Assembly (NCBI GenBank): GCA_964392775.1
Contig: CAYMRD010000007.1
Location: 81,754-145,753 of the forward strand
Reading direction: 5' to 3'
Length of the DNA stretch: 64,000 nucleotides
Source of the DNA: UKL13-3 sp964392775
Lineage (GTDB): Bacteria > Bacteroidota > Bacteroidia > UKL13-3
The position numbers and the translations under genes were made by a program. The notes below the pieces were generated by a model, which was given only the letters and a program-made list of their open reading frames with translations, did no database searches and was not told the DNA's origin. The stretch's first letter is position 1; each line of letters begins with the position of its first letter. Below are positions 43,336 to 51,201 of the stretch, piece after piece.

Positions 43336-44441
43336 TGACCCTTATAATGATTTGTTTAACCCTGCTGGTGGTGTATGTGGTGATGCAGGTTGTGTTGTTT
43401 GTGAGTGTGGCGGCTACCAAGCCCGATGCACATATTCCTTTGGATGAAGAAACGCTTCCGGTGGTTTCTGTATTGGTGGCGGTGCGCAACGAAGAAAAAA
43501 ATATTCTCAACTGTTTGCGTGCGTTGGATGAGTTGGACTACCCTGCAAGCAAACTGCAAATCCTGATTGGCAACGACCAGTCGGACGATCAAACCAAACC
43601 TTTGGTATTGGAGTTTATTCGCAGCAAACCCAAATTTAAACTTATTGATATCAACCAGCAACTGGGCAAGGCACAGGGCAAGGCCAATGTACTGGCACAT
43701 TTGGCCAAATCCGCCAACGGTTCGGTATGGTGTATTACCGATGCCGATATTGTGGTGAACCCCGAATGGGTACGTGAGATGCTGAGGCATTTTATCAATC
43801 CCGAAATCGGAATTGTATCGGGTACAACCTTGGTATACGATAGCAGTTTGTTGGGGCAATTGCAGGGCATCGACTGGTTATATTTTATGGGCCTCATCAA
43901 AGGTTTCGACAATGCCGGAATTCCGTGTACCGCCATTGGCAATAATATGGCCATCACCCGCAAGGCTTATGAAAGCACAGGTGGATATGAGGAGATTGAT
44001 TTTTCGGTAACCGAAGATTTTAAATTGTATGCTGCAGTGCGCAAGCAAGGTTGGCTTACCCGTAATATTCTTACCCGCTACAGTTTGAATGTATCGGCTC
44101 CGGTAACTAACTTTTTGCAACTGATGCACCAACGCAAACGCTGGCTTACAGGTGGGCGTGAATTGCCTTTTTACTGGTGGCTGCTGTTTGGATTGTTGGG
44201 TTCTTTTGTGCCGGTATTGCTGGTGTTTGCTGTGTATCAGCCGGTATTGGCTTTGCAGATATATGGTATCAAACTGGGCATTCAATCGTTGTTTATCTTG
44301 TTGCTTCAACATAAGCTGGGCATCAGGCAAAATGTGTTTCTGGTGATTCTGTATGATTTGTATGCAGCGGTGATGACGCTTGCCTCTGCAATATTTTTTG
44401 TGCTGCCCATTTCGATGAAGTGGAAAAAAAGGACATACTGA
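43332..44441 (+). CDS. Family 2 glycosyltransferase, membrane-bound
   Basis: A 369-residue GT2 enzyme: N-terminal helix, then PVVSVLVAVRNEEKNILNCLRAL, IGNDQSDDQT, WCITDADIVVNPEWV (DxD-like), FSVTEDFKLYAAV (acidic catalytic ED) and the acceptor-side HQRKRWLTGG (QxxRW). C-terminal membrane helices follow from about residue 275. It resembles hyaluronan/poly-GlcNAc synthase-type transferases. It is translationally coupled to the deacetylase, so the two probably build and trim a surface polysaccharide. Confidence 0.92.
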   Translation: MMTLIMICLTLLVVYVVMQVVLFVSVAATKPDAHIPLDEETLPVVSVLVAVRNEEKNILNCLRALDELDYPASKLQILIGNDQSDDQTKPLVLEFIRSKPKFKLIDINQQLGKAQGKANVLAHLAKSANGSVWCITDADIVVNPEWVREMLRHFINPEIGIVSGTTLVYDSSLLGQLQGIDWLYFMGLIKGFDNAGIPCTAIGNNMAITRKAYESTGGYEEIDFSVTEDFKLYAAVRKQGWLTRNILTRYSLNVSAPVTNFLQLMHQRKRWLTGGRELPFYWWLLFGLLGSFVPVLLVFAVYQPVLALQIYGIKLGIQSLFILLLQHKLGIRQNVFLVILYDLYAAVMTLASAIFFVLPISMKWKKRTY

Positions 44442-44483
44442 TTTGCTTTCAATTATCTGTAAACTTGTACCAACAAAAACCGA

Positions 44484-45380
44484 ATGATGCATCCTCTTCT
44501 TCAACAAATTGAACACCGGCAAAAGCTGGCTTTGGCGCGCGCCATTAGTTTGGTGGAGAATGAACAGGAAGGATATGAAGAATTGCTTCAAGCATTACCG
44601 GCTAAACACACGCCTGTAATCGGTATCACCGGACCTCCGGGTGCGGGAAAAAGTACGCTCATCAGCGCGCTTACAAAACATCTGGTGGAGCGTGATTACC
44701 ATGTGGCCATTCTGGCTGTCGACCCCAGTTCACCGTTTAACCACGGCTCGCTGATGGGCGACAGGGTACGCATGAGCGATCATTTTTTGCATCCCAATGT
44801 GTTTATCCGGAGCATGGCCAGCCGCGGCAGTCTGGGCGGACTTTCTCCAAAAACTTTAGAAGTAACTGATGTATTGCGGGCGGCCTGGTTTGATTTTATT
44901 TTGATTGAAACCGTGGGCGTGGGACAAAGCGAAGTGGAAATTGCTTCATTGGCCGATACAACTATTGTAGCATTGGTACCCGAAGCAGGCGATGATATTC
45001 AAACCATTAAAAGCGGGGTGATGGAGATTGCGGATATTTTTGTGCTCAACAAAGCCGACCGCGATGGGGCCAATACGTTTTACAAAAACCTCACACTGTT
45101 GTCGCATACCCATGCCACAGCCGAATGGGAAATGCCGGTGGTAAAAACCATTGCCACCAAAAACGAAGGACTGGATGATTTGCTCAACGCCATTCTGAAA
45201 CACGGGGAATCGAATGTGCACAACAACCGCAAGGTGGTATTGCTGGCCGAAAAGGCATTGACTCTCATCAAAAACCTTCGCACCAAAGATGTATCGTTTC
45301 AAACATTGGTGAGTGAAATTGGAAAAGAGTTGGAAAACAAAAACTTTAACCTGTATACATACGTTTCGAAGTATAAATAA
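44484..45380 (+). CDS. meaB: Methylmalonyl-CoA mutase-associated GTPase MeaB
   Basis: A 298-residue G3E-family GTPase. Walker A GITGPPGAGKST is at residues about 47-58, followed by AVDPSSPFNHGSLMGDRVRM, FILIETVGVGQSEVEI (switch II/Walker B) and FVLNKADRDGA (NKxD). It loads and protects adenosylcobalamin-dependent methylmalonyl-CoA mutase. No mutase gene is in the window. The start is ATG 44484 or the adjacent ATG 44487. A palindromic repeat pair follows. Confidence 0.96.
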   Translation: MMHPLLQQIEHRQKLALARAISLVENEQEGYEELLQALPAKHTPVIGITGPPGAGKSTLISALTKHLVERDYHVAILAVDPSSPFNHGSLMGDRVRMSDHFLHPNVFIRSMASRGSLGGLSPKTLEVTDVLRAAWFDFILIETVGVGQSEVEIASLADTTIVALVPEAGDDIQTIKSGVMEIADIFVLNKADRDGANTFYKNLTLLSHTHATAEWEMPVVKTIATKNEGLDDLLNAILKHGESNVHNNRKVVLLAEKALTLIKNLRTKDVSFQTLVSEIGKELENKNFNLYTYVSKYK

Positions 45381-45532
45381 TGTCACACTGAGTTTGCCGA
45401 AGTGTTTACTTAGAACAAGCTTCGGTGAATTCATGTTTCGATAAACTCAACATGACGAAAACAGTCACACAAAGTTTATATTTTGTCACACTGAGTTCAT
45501 CGAAGTGTGCTCCGGTAAACTCAACATGACAA
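45381..45532. repeat. Two palindromic GTCACACTGAGTT repeats
   Basis: TGTCACACTGAGTTTGCCGA (45381-45400) pairs with TTTCGATAAACTCAACATGAC (ending about 45457), and TGTCACACTGAGTTCATCGA (from 45484) with GGTAAACTCAACATGACA (to about 45532). These are dispersed palindromic intergenic repeats of a type common in the phylum. They lie between meaB and the flavin reductase gene. Confidence 0.75.
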
Positions 45533-45549
45533 AACAGAAAAACAACTAC

Positions 45550-46122
45550 ATGAATATATCCATTCTATCGGGTTCGGCAAGGGCCCAAAACAATACCATA
45601 AGAGTAGGCAAAGCCATTGCTTTACGATTGCAACAAATGGGGCATACAGCAACTCTTGTGGATTTCATAGAATATGATATCCCCCTGATGAATCAGGGGG
45701 GAATTGATGAGAATAACCTTACACCTTTTCAGCAAGAACTTGCTAACTCCATGCGGGCGGCTGATGCCGTTTTGCTTATCACACCCGAATACAACTGGAG
45801 CACCACACCCGAAATTTTAAACTTTTTGCACCGCATGAGCGACCGCAGGTTTAAAGACCTGTTCGACCAAAAGGTATTTGCCACCGTGGGCGTATCAACC
45901 GGCAAAGGTGGTAAAGCTCCGGCCTTGCACCTGCACAGCATCCTCAATAAGATTATCAGCTTCACCGATCTGGATTCGCTGGTATCGGCTAAAATTTTTG
46001 AAGCGCACTATACCAAAGAAGTGCTGGATGAAAACGGACACTCCTTAGGCAACGAACTGTTTGACGCGGGACTGAATGATTTTATACGGTATACGCTGCG
46101 GATAACAGGAAGGTGGAAGTGA
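45550..46122 (+). CDS. NADPH-dependent FMN reductase
   Basis: A 190-residue flavodoxin-fold protein. ISILSGSARAQNNTIRVGKAI is the phosphate-binding loop for FMN, followed by FIEYDIPLMNQGGIDE and the signature LLITPEYNWSTTPEILNFLHRM. It reduces FMN or quinones using NAD(P)H, in the azoreductase/chromate reductase family. The start at 45550 avoids the upstream repeat; the longer frame would encode the palindromic element. Confidence 0.92.
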   Translation: MNISILSGSARAQNNTIRVGKAIALRLQQMGHTATLVDFIEYDIPLMNQGGIDENNLTPFQQELANSMRAADAVLLITPEYNWSTTPEILNFLHRMSDRRFKDLFDQKVFATVGVSTGKGGKAPALHLHSILNKIISFTDLDSLVSAKIFEAHYTKEVLDENGHSLGNELFDAGLNDFIRYTLRITGRWK

Positions 46123-46153
46123 TAGTCACGGACGGCACGTCCGCGACAACGGG

Positions 46154-46456
46154 GAATGATAACTCCGGGGCTGTGTGGAGCAACGTTATTTCATCCGTTA
46201 AAATTTTTAACTGATATTCTAAATAATGCCAAACCAATCTTTGTCTGCCTCTTGCACCATTGGATGGAGTAACCAATTCACCACCAATTTTTGCTATAGG
46301 GCAATATGCTTTTTTAGGGAAATATTTCTGAAATGCTGTTTGGAAAAAATAATAGCGTTTCCAGTTGAGCCTCCTTAAAGAAATTCTAATAGAATGAGGT
46401 ACTATTTTTTTTCCTATGTTGATGATTGATTCATTTTCTTGTTTAGCTTTTTCGTT
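46154..46456 (-). pseudogene. N-terminal remnant of a class I SAM methyltransferase
   Basis: On the minus strand one frame reads SIRISLRRLNWKRYYFFQTA, YFPKKAYCPIA, LVTPSNGARGRQRLVWHYL and ends in TLLHTAPELSF. This follows the beginning of a methyltransferase family that has a zinc-ribbon-like CP, then NG..(E/R)RHRL.W.YL and LLH(I/V)APE..F. After APELSF the similarity stops and the frame runs into the antisense of the flavin reductase. A palindrome (CGGACGGCACGTCCG, about 46130-46145) lies at the break. No ATG with a proper start is evident. A truncated gene is the best explanation. Confidence 0.5.
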
Positions 46457-46634
46457 TATAGTTCGTTGCTTTGTGCAGCACAAGCGGATGGCGGCAAGGT
46501 GCGGCCAAGATAAATAAAAAGACGGAAACACAATATTGAACGCAGAAAAAACGCACTTGTAATAAAGGGGTATTATGGTAACGACATTGGTTATATGGAT
46601 GGAGAATACACGTCTGCCGTAATTCCCGATTTGA

Positions 46635-46997
46635 TTATTGTCGTAGAATCTTTTCCATCTTTTTGCCTTTCGCCAATTCGTCCACCAGCTTGTCCAAATA
46701 CCTTGCTTGTTTTGTTAATGGATTTTCAATTTCTTCTATCCGATAGCCACAAATTACTCCTGTTATTAGTTGTGCGTTGGGGTTCAGGTTTGCTCTCTTA
46801 AAAAAGGTTTCAAAAGTTGCTTTTTCGTCAATGAGTTCTCGCAGTTTTTTGTCATCAAATCCTGTCAGCCATTCTATTATCTGATGCAATTCCCCTTTTG
46901 TCCGGCCTTTGCCCTCAACCTTAGTGATGTAGTGCGGATATACCGATGCGAATGTCATTTTTGCAATTCGCTCATCGTGTTCGGGAGTTGTTTTCAT
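46635..46997 (-). CDS. DUF2200 domain-containing protein
   Basis: A 120-residue protein that matches DUF2200 over its whole length: TTPEHDERIAKMTFASVYPHY, then RTKGELHQIIEWLTGFDD, ITGVICGYRIEEIENPLT and RYLDKLVDELAKGKKMEKIL. Function is unknown. The ATG at 46997 matches the usual start; an upstream in-frame Met at 47060 adds residues not typical of the family. It lies between a remnant-rich stretch and the porin gene, 79 bp from the porin stop, on the same strand. Confidence 0.88.
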   Translation of the reverse strand: MKTTPEHDERIAKMTFASVYPHYITKVEGKGRTKGELHQIIEWLTGFDDKKLRELIDEKATFETFFKRANLNPNAQLITGVICGYRIEEIENPLTKQARYLDKLVDELAKGKKMEKILRQ

Positions 46998-47076
46998 AAC
47001 GTATGTTTTAATATTGTCTGCTAAATTTATAAGTCGTTTCAGGTGATTATTTGCTACCACCTGATGAATCAGGTGT

Positions 47077-48405
47077 CTATAAAATAATAATCTGAACCCG
47101 TATTTGGTAAATCTGCAACGCGCCTGTTAAATCATACCGGCTCAATTGTCCATATCCGTAAATAAACTCGGTGCGCACAATTTTCGACATATACCAATTG
47201 ACCATTGGGGTAAGCCTCCAGAACCGGCCGCCTTTAATGGTGCCATCGTTCAAATCAAGACTTGAAAAACGAAGCACTGCTTCCCATTCGCCCCAGCCTC
47301 CTTTAAAAACAGATTTCCGCACCGGCACAAATCCAAACAGACTACTGGTGGTATTGTAAGGACGTGTGGTATTGGTGAGCAAATAACTTGCTACCACATC
47401 GCCTCCCAAAAATTTGTGATTGGCGGCTGTGTTTGAATGAAAACTGTGAACCATTACCTCTGAACCCAATAATAACCTTCCTGTACTGTAATAGGCTTCC
47501 CCACCGATATGTGTTGAGTTATCGGCTGCAAAGGAACCGGTATTGATAATCTGAGGGGCAGGGTTTGATTCGGGACGGGATTTCAGGGTGATTTTTCCGT
47601 TAACGGGGACGCCATAGCGGTAATTTCCTCCAATATGGAATACTCTGTTTGTTTTTGGATCAAAAAAAGGTAACCATCCCACACGCATATCATATTGCCA
47701 TGCATAGGTTGAAAATCCCTGCCCCTTCGATACAAAATCATTGTAGTATCCGATATTCCAAAATATTCTCGATTTTTCGAAGGAACCGAAATATTTGATT
47801 CCATCGGCCAGAATCGGAATTACATCCAGAGCCATTTGGCGTTCGGCCGTCCAGGGTGAATACCCGTTCATCACCTTTACCATTGAATATCCTTCTTTGG
47901 TACGGCCAACAAAAAAGTGTCCGGCAAGTTCGGGAACCCCGATGGTCAATCCCGATTCACGAATCCACCACGCTTTTTGGTCCCCATCATACATATACGC
48001 AAACTTCCACGATAAGGCTCTTTTGGTTCGGAACTGCCCGCTGGCTAATATCCTGAAATCCCGTGTTTCATACATCGACTTTACTTCCAGCCCGGCCGAA
48101 TCCATTTGTTGTTTGAATACATCATTCATAACGTATCCTGCATATTCGGGCAGAAACCCCATACCAAGCTTAAAGGTAGAGAAAGGAGTTACGACCTCAT
48201 TGGGTTGAACATCTTTGGGTTTGCCGGTTGTGGAGTCTATTTCCGGAACAATATGCATCGTACCATCTGTTCCATCCGGAATTGTTTTTTTTGGAGCCTG
48301 CGCCCGGGAAGGTGCTGAGGATAGTAATGCTGCAACAAGCAATAGCCAATAAATACGAGTAAAACACCTGATGGAAGATTGTATATGCACGGTTTTTTTG
48401 TTCAT
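47077..48405 (-). CDS. Outer-membrane porin, OprO/OprP-like
   Basis: A 442-residue protein with a signal peptide (IYWLLLVAALLSSAPSRA-Q) and porin composition: alternating aromatic beta strands, for example RALSWKFAYMYDGDQKAWWIRESGLTIG-type strands, and a strand-rich C-terminus ending IYQIRVQIIIL. The segment GHFFVGRTKEGYSMVKVMNGY matches the phosphate-selective porin (O/P) group in Bacteroidota. It probably forms an anion-specific or general outer-membrane pore. Substrate is unknown. A 343-bp gene-free region with one dispersed repeat lies upstream. Confidence 0.82.
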   Translation of the reverse strand: MNKKTVHIQSSIRCFTRIYWLLLVAALLSSAPSRAQAPKKTIPDGTDGTMHIVPEIDSTTGKPKDVQPNEVVTPFSTFKLGMGFLPEYAGYVMNDVFKQQMDSAGLEVKSMYETRDFRILASGQFRTKRALSWKFAYMYDGDQKAWWIRESGLTIGVPELAGHFFVGRTKEGYSMVKVMNGYSPWTAERQMALDVIPILADGIKYFGSFEKSRIFWNIGYYNDFVSKGQGFSTYAWQYDMRVGWLPFFDPKTNRVFHIGGNYRYGVPVNGKITLKSRPESNPAPQIINTGSFAADNSTHIGGEAYYSTGRLLLGSEVMVHSFHSNTAANHKFLGGDVVASYLLTNTTRPYNTTSSLFGFVPVRKSVFKGGWGEWEAVLRFSSLDLNDGTIKGGRFWRLTPMVNWYMSKIVRTEFIYGYGQLSRYDLTGALQIYQIRVQIIIL

Positions 48406-48671
48406 GCTTTCGGGTTTATGCCTGGGTGCAAATTAGCAATCCTTCGGTGGAATAATTATAAAACCTGATTCAATATTAATTGAATAGACTCCTGTTTAGT
48501 CTACGGGATTTATAAACGTTGGTGATGTTGTAATTATAGTGTTGATGATTCATTCAATGTATATCCGCAAGTGTATCCCAATGCATATTTGGCATGGCTC
48601 AAAGTATCACTAAGTTTAGATTCTACTGGTAAATTTGCAGATATACACTTCATTTTATCCATTTAATCTGC

Positions 48672-48704
48672 GGCAATTTTCTCTCAACACACTTTTACAA
48701 CATG
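48672..48704 (+). repeat. 33-bp repeat, copy 1
   Basis: GGCAATTTTCTCTCAACACA continues with CTTTTACAACATG. The copy at 53890-53922 differs at 2 of 33 bases. Both lie in gene-free stretches in the same orientation. The rest of the 343-bp gap (48406-48748) shows no open frame or terminator that I can support. Confidence 0.7.
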
Positions 48705-48748
48705 CCGTAAACGTTTAATCGTTACACTAAAAACCTGATGGGTTTTGA

Positions 48749-49549
48749 TTATCTCATTCCACCCATTTTTTTGACAATAAATTTAACGGCTTTGGCCGGG
48801 GCAATCCGATAGAGTATGTCCAGCAGACGGGCATCCTTACCCACCATTACCCGGAATTTATTTTTTTCGATCGCATCAATCATAATGGCGGCAGCTGTTG
48901 AGGCCGACAATGCCATATTACCCTGAGCCTTCTTCGATTCGGCTTCTTCGGCAGCAGATTTAATGCCTGAGTTCGACATAATATTGGTATTGACGGCACC
49001 GGGATGAATAACGGTTACGCCCACCGATGTGCCTTGCAACTCGGCAAACAGACCTTCGGTGAGCAGCTTTACGGCAGCTTTAGAGGCTCCGTAAAAAGTT
49101 TGCCCCGGAAAAGGAATAAAACCACCCATGCTTGATACATTGGCAATATGCGCTTCAGGTCGTTTTAATAAATGAGGCAAAAACGATTTGGTCATATAGA
49201 GCGTACCGTAAAAGTTAATATTCATAATGCGTTCAATCACATCATAACCCAAATCGTTTACATCTACAAAGGGTTGAATAATACCCGCATTGTTAATCAG
49301 TCCATCTACGCAACCATGAACACGGATCACTTCATCCGGAAACCTTTCAACCTTTTCGCGGTCGCTAATGTTTAAGAGATGAATGGACACATTTGATTCA
49401 CCTGCTGATTGAGCGGTTTCCTTCATGCCTTGCTCATTGATATCGGCCATGGCAACCGTGGCTCCTTTTTTTACCAATTGCAATGTCAACTCCCGTCCCA
49501 TGCCACTTCCGGCTCCTGTTACAACGATAACTTTGTTCCTGATTTTCAT
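48749..49549 (-). CDS. Short-chain dehydrogenase/reductase
   Basis: A 266-residue classical SDR: NAD(P) site VTGAGSGMGRELTLQL, NNAGI, and the catalytic Ser (VSSMGGF), Tyr and Lys (FYGASKAA). An ADINEQG acidic end of strand 2 suggests NAD rather than NADP preference, which is an inference. The C-terminal VKFIVKKMGG is basic. Substrate is unknown. It stands alone between two gene-free stretches. Confidence 0.92.
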   Translation of the reverse strand: MKIRNKVIVVTGAGSGMGRELTLQLVKKGATVAMADINEQGMKETAQSAGESNVSIHLLNISDREKVERFPDEVIRVHGCVDGLINNAGIIQPFVDVNDLGYDVIERIMNINFYGTLYMTKSFLPHLLKRPEAHIANVSSMGGFIPFPGQTFYGASKAAVKLLTEGLFAELQGTSVGVTVIHPGAVNTNIMSNSGIKSAAEEAESKKAQGNMALSASTAAAIMIDAIEKNKFRVMVGKDARLLDILYRIAPAKAVKFIVKKMGGMR

Positions 49550-49733
49550 GTTTCTTAATGATTAAGTTTAAGATTATGTCGATTTCCTAAACGGGTCAGC
49601 TAACGTTCCGTAAATTTGATTTGGCACTGGTTCAACCGAAAACTAAGATAAATTATAATTCGGAATGATATACTCAAATGTTGGGATTGATTTCAACAAT
49701 TCTAATTGTTGAGCAGGGCCACATTTAGCAGAA

Positions 49734-50309
49734 TTAAACCGTTAACGAACCCCGAAACCCTCTGGCCGCATAATACGATTCGGCACCGTTGTGGTATAAG
49801 AAAACTGTGCCATAACGCCAATCACAAAAAACAGCACCACCCAATTTTCTGATATCAGCAGGTGTTTGCACCCAGCTCGATGTTTTGGAATCAAATTTTC
49901 CAAGCGTTTGCAGCTCACGGTATTGTTCTTCGGTTAACAGGTCGATGCCCATACCGGCAGCCATGTTTACTGCACTGTTTTTGGGTTTATGTTCTTTTCG
50001 AGATTCGAGAGCCTGGTGGTCGTAACAAAGACTTCTGCGCCCGGTTGGGCTTTCGGCCGAGCAATCGTAAAAAGTATATTCACCTGTTTTGGGATTGAAC
50101 GCAACCACATCCGGTTCGCCCCCCGTTTTTTCCATTTCGTAAAGCGACCATAGTTTAGTGGCCTCTTTTCCTTTCAGGCAGTTTTCAAGCCGGGCTTCTA
50201 CCGATGCCCACTCAATTCCTTTATGACGGTTCTTGTGTTTTTCGAAACGTGTTTTTAAAAGGGTAAGCAGTTCTTCGTATTGGTCGGGTGAGAGTATTTT
50301 TTTTGACAT
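49734..50309 (-). CDS. DUF4256 domain-containing protein
   Basis: A 191-residue protein fitting DUF4256 throughout: LLTLLKTRFEKHKNRHKGIEW, LWSLYEMEKTGGEPDVV, YTFYDCSAESPTGRRSLCYDH, GIDLLTEEQYRELQ and a late FCDWRYGTVFLYHNGAESYY. Conserved Cys, Tyr, Asp and Arg residues suggest an enzyme, but the function is not known. It lies 4 bp downstream of the YdeI-like gene on the same strand and is probably co-transcribed. Confidence 0.9.
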   Translation of the reverse strand: MSKKILSPDQYEELLTLLKTRFEKHKNRHKGIEWASVEARLENCLKGKEATKLWSLYEMEKTGGEPDVVAFNPKTGEYTFYDCSAESPTGRRSLCYDHQALESRKEHKPKNSAVNMAAGMGIDLLTEEQYRELQTLGKFDSKTSSWVQTPADIRKLGGAVFCDWRYGTVFLYHNGAESYYAARGFRGSLTV

Positions 50310-50313
50310 GGTT

Positions 50314-50886
50314 TTAATCGTTTAGTCCTTTACCATTGAAAATTTGAGGTATACTTTTTTCAATCCTCGCCTCACGGGTTTTGGATTGTTTGGGTTGAGC
50401 AAAATAAAACAAATAGGCCCGTTGCCTTCCGGGTATTAAGGCTTCAAAAGCAGTTTTCAGCTTTTTATCTTGATCCAGTTTTTGTTGAAACTCTTCGGGA
50501 ACTGCGTATTCAGATGTTTTTTTGAGCGTAACTTTTAAGCCGGCTTTCTCCACTTCAATGGCCTCGTAGATATAGGTTTTGAGAACAGTCCCTTCTATAT
50601 CGTCAAGCTGTTTGAATCGTATTTGACGCGCGGCCTGTACATTTTCTGATTGTTGAATGAGGATGTCGTGCGTATCGTGCAACAAGGCTCCTTTAAAAAA
50701 CAACAGGGCGCAGTATTCCTTAAATACATGTATTAAAACAATATTGCTGTCCTTGTACGTGTAACAGGGACAACCCCATTTCAACTCTTCATTCAGACCA
50801 CAACCAAGAACAATGTTTCGTAATTGTTTGATTTCGTTCTGCCATTTTTCGGCTTTGTTGAAATAAAAGTCAACTTTGGGATTCAT
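50314..50886 (-). CDS. YdeI/OmdA-family protein with DUF1801-like domain
   Basis: A 190-residue protein. The N-terminal part (EIKQLRNIVLGCGLNEELKWGCPCYTYKDSNIVLIHVF, then CALLFFKGALL) is the DUF1801-type fold; the C-terminal part (IPGRQRAYLFYFAQPKQSKTREARIEKSIP) is the bacteriocin-protection YdeI/OmpD-associated motif. Function is unclear; members protect against some peptides in other bacteria. A possible -7 element TATCTTAG precedes the start (50907-50914). It forms a pair with the DUF4256 gene. Confidence 0.88.
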   Translation of the reverse strand: MNPKVDFYFNKAEKWQNEIKQLRNIVLGCGLNEELKWGCPCYTYKDSNIVLIHVFKEYCALLFFKGALLHDTHDILIQQSENVQAARQIRFKQLDDIEGTVLKTYIYEAIEVEKAGLKVTLKKTSEYAVPEEFQQKLDQDKKLKTAFEALIPGRQRAYLFYFAQPKQSKTREARIEKSIPQIFNGKGLND

Positions 50887-50906
50887 TTGATTCTTGTACT
50901 ATGGTG

Positions 50907-50914
50907 CTAAGATA
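50907..50914 (-). promoter_or_regulatory. Possible -7 element TATCTTAG
   Basis: TATCTTAG on the minus strand, followed by CACC, 20 nt before the ATG at 50886. One mismatch to TAnnTTTG and identical to the sequence 7 nt before the ATG at 51202. Confidence 0.4.
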
Positions 50915-51014
50915 AGAAATGAGAACAATCCCGATAGTCAGTTTTTAATTAAGTAGTAAAAAGAGAATTGATGGGCGAAGAGAGGTTCTTATCAGGTTTA
51001 TCCAGAATAAGGTA

Positions 51015-51152
51015 ATGAGGAGAGTTGCTGTTGTAGGTATAGATGTAGCTGAGGGGAGATCCAACAAAGAAGAATACGAAGCCGCCAATAATGTGGAAGA
51101 AAAGCCGGTGGATGATATTGTGAACCGGATAAAGCAGAAGCCGGTAAAATAA
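51015..51152 (+). CDS. Possible small protein (45 aa)
   Basis: An ATG at 51015 opens a 45-codon frame starting MRRVAVVGIDVAEG and ending DDIVNRIKQKPVK. Its acidic, coding-like composition in the otherwise empty 315-bp gap is the only support. It could be the remnant of a longer gene. No family is recognised. It ends 49 bp before the sensor-kinase start. Confidence 0.25.
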   Translation: MRRVAVVGIDVAEGRSNKEEYEAANNVEEKPVDDIVNRIKQKPVK

Positions 51153-51186
51153 GCTCTCCTCTTATTTATAAAAAGAAGAAAAACGT

Positions 51187-51194
51187 TATCTTAG
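51187..51194 (+). promoter_or_regulatory. Possible -7 element TATCTTAG
   Basis: TATCTTAG, 7 nt before the ATG at 51202. One mismatch to TAnnTTTG; identical to the element before the YdeI-like gene. Confidence 0.35.
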
Positions 51195-51201
51195 CTTGGT
51201 T

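Noticed and set aside
45505..45549. Longer start of the flavin reductase
   Set aside because: It would translate the palindromic repeat; the family begins at ISILSGSAR, matching ATG 45550.
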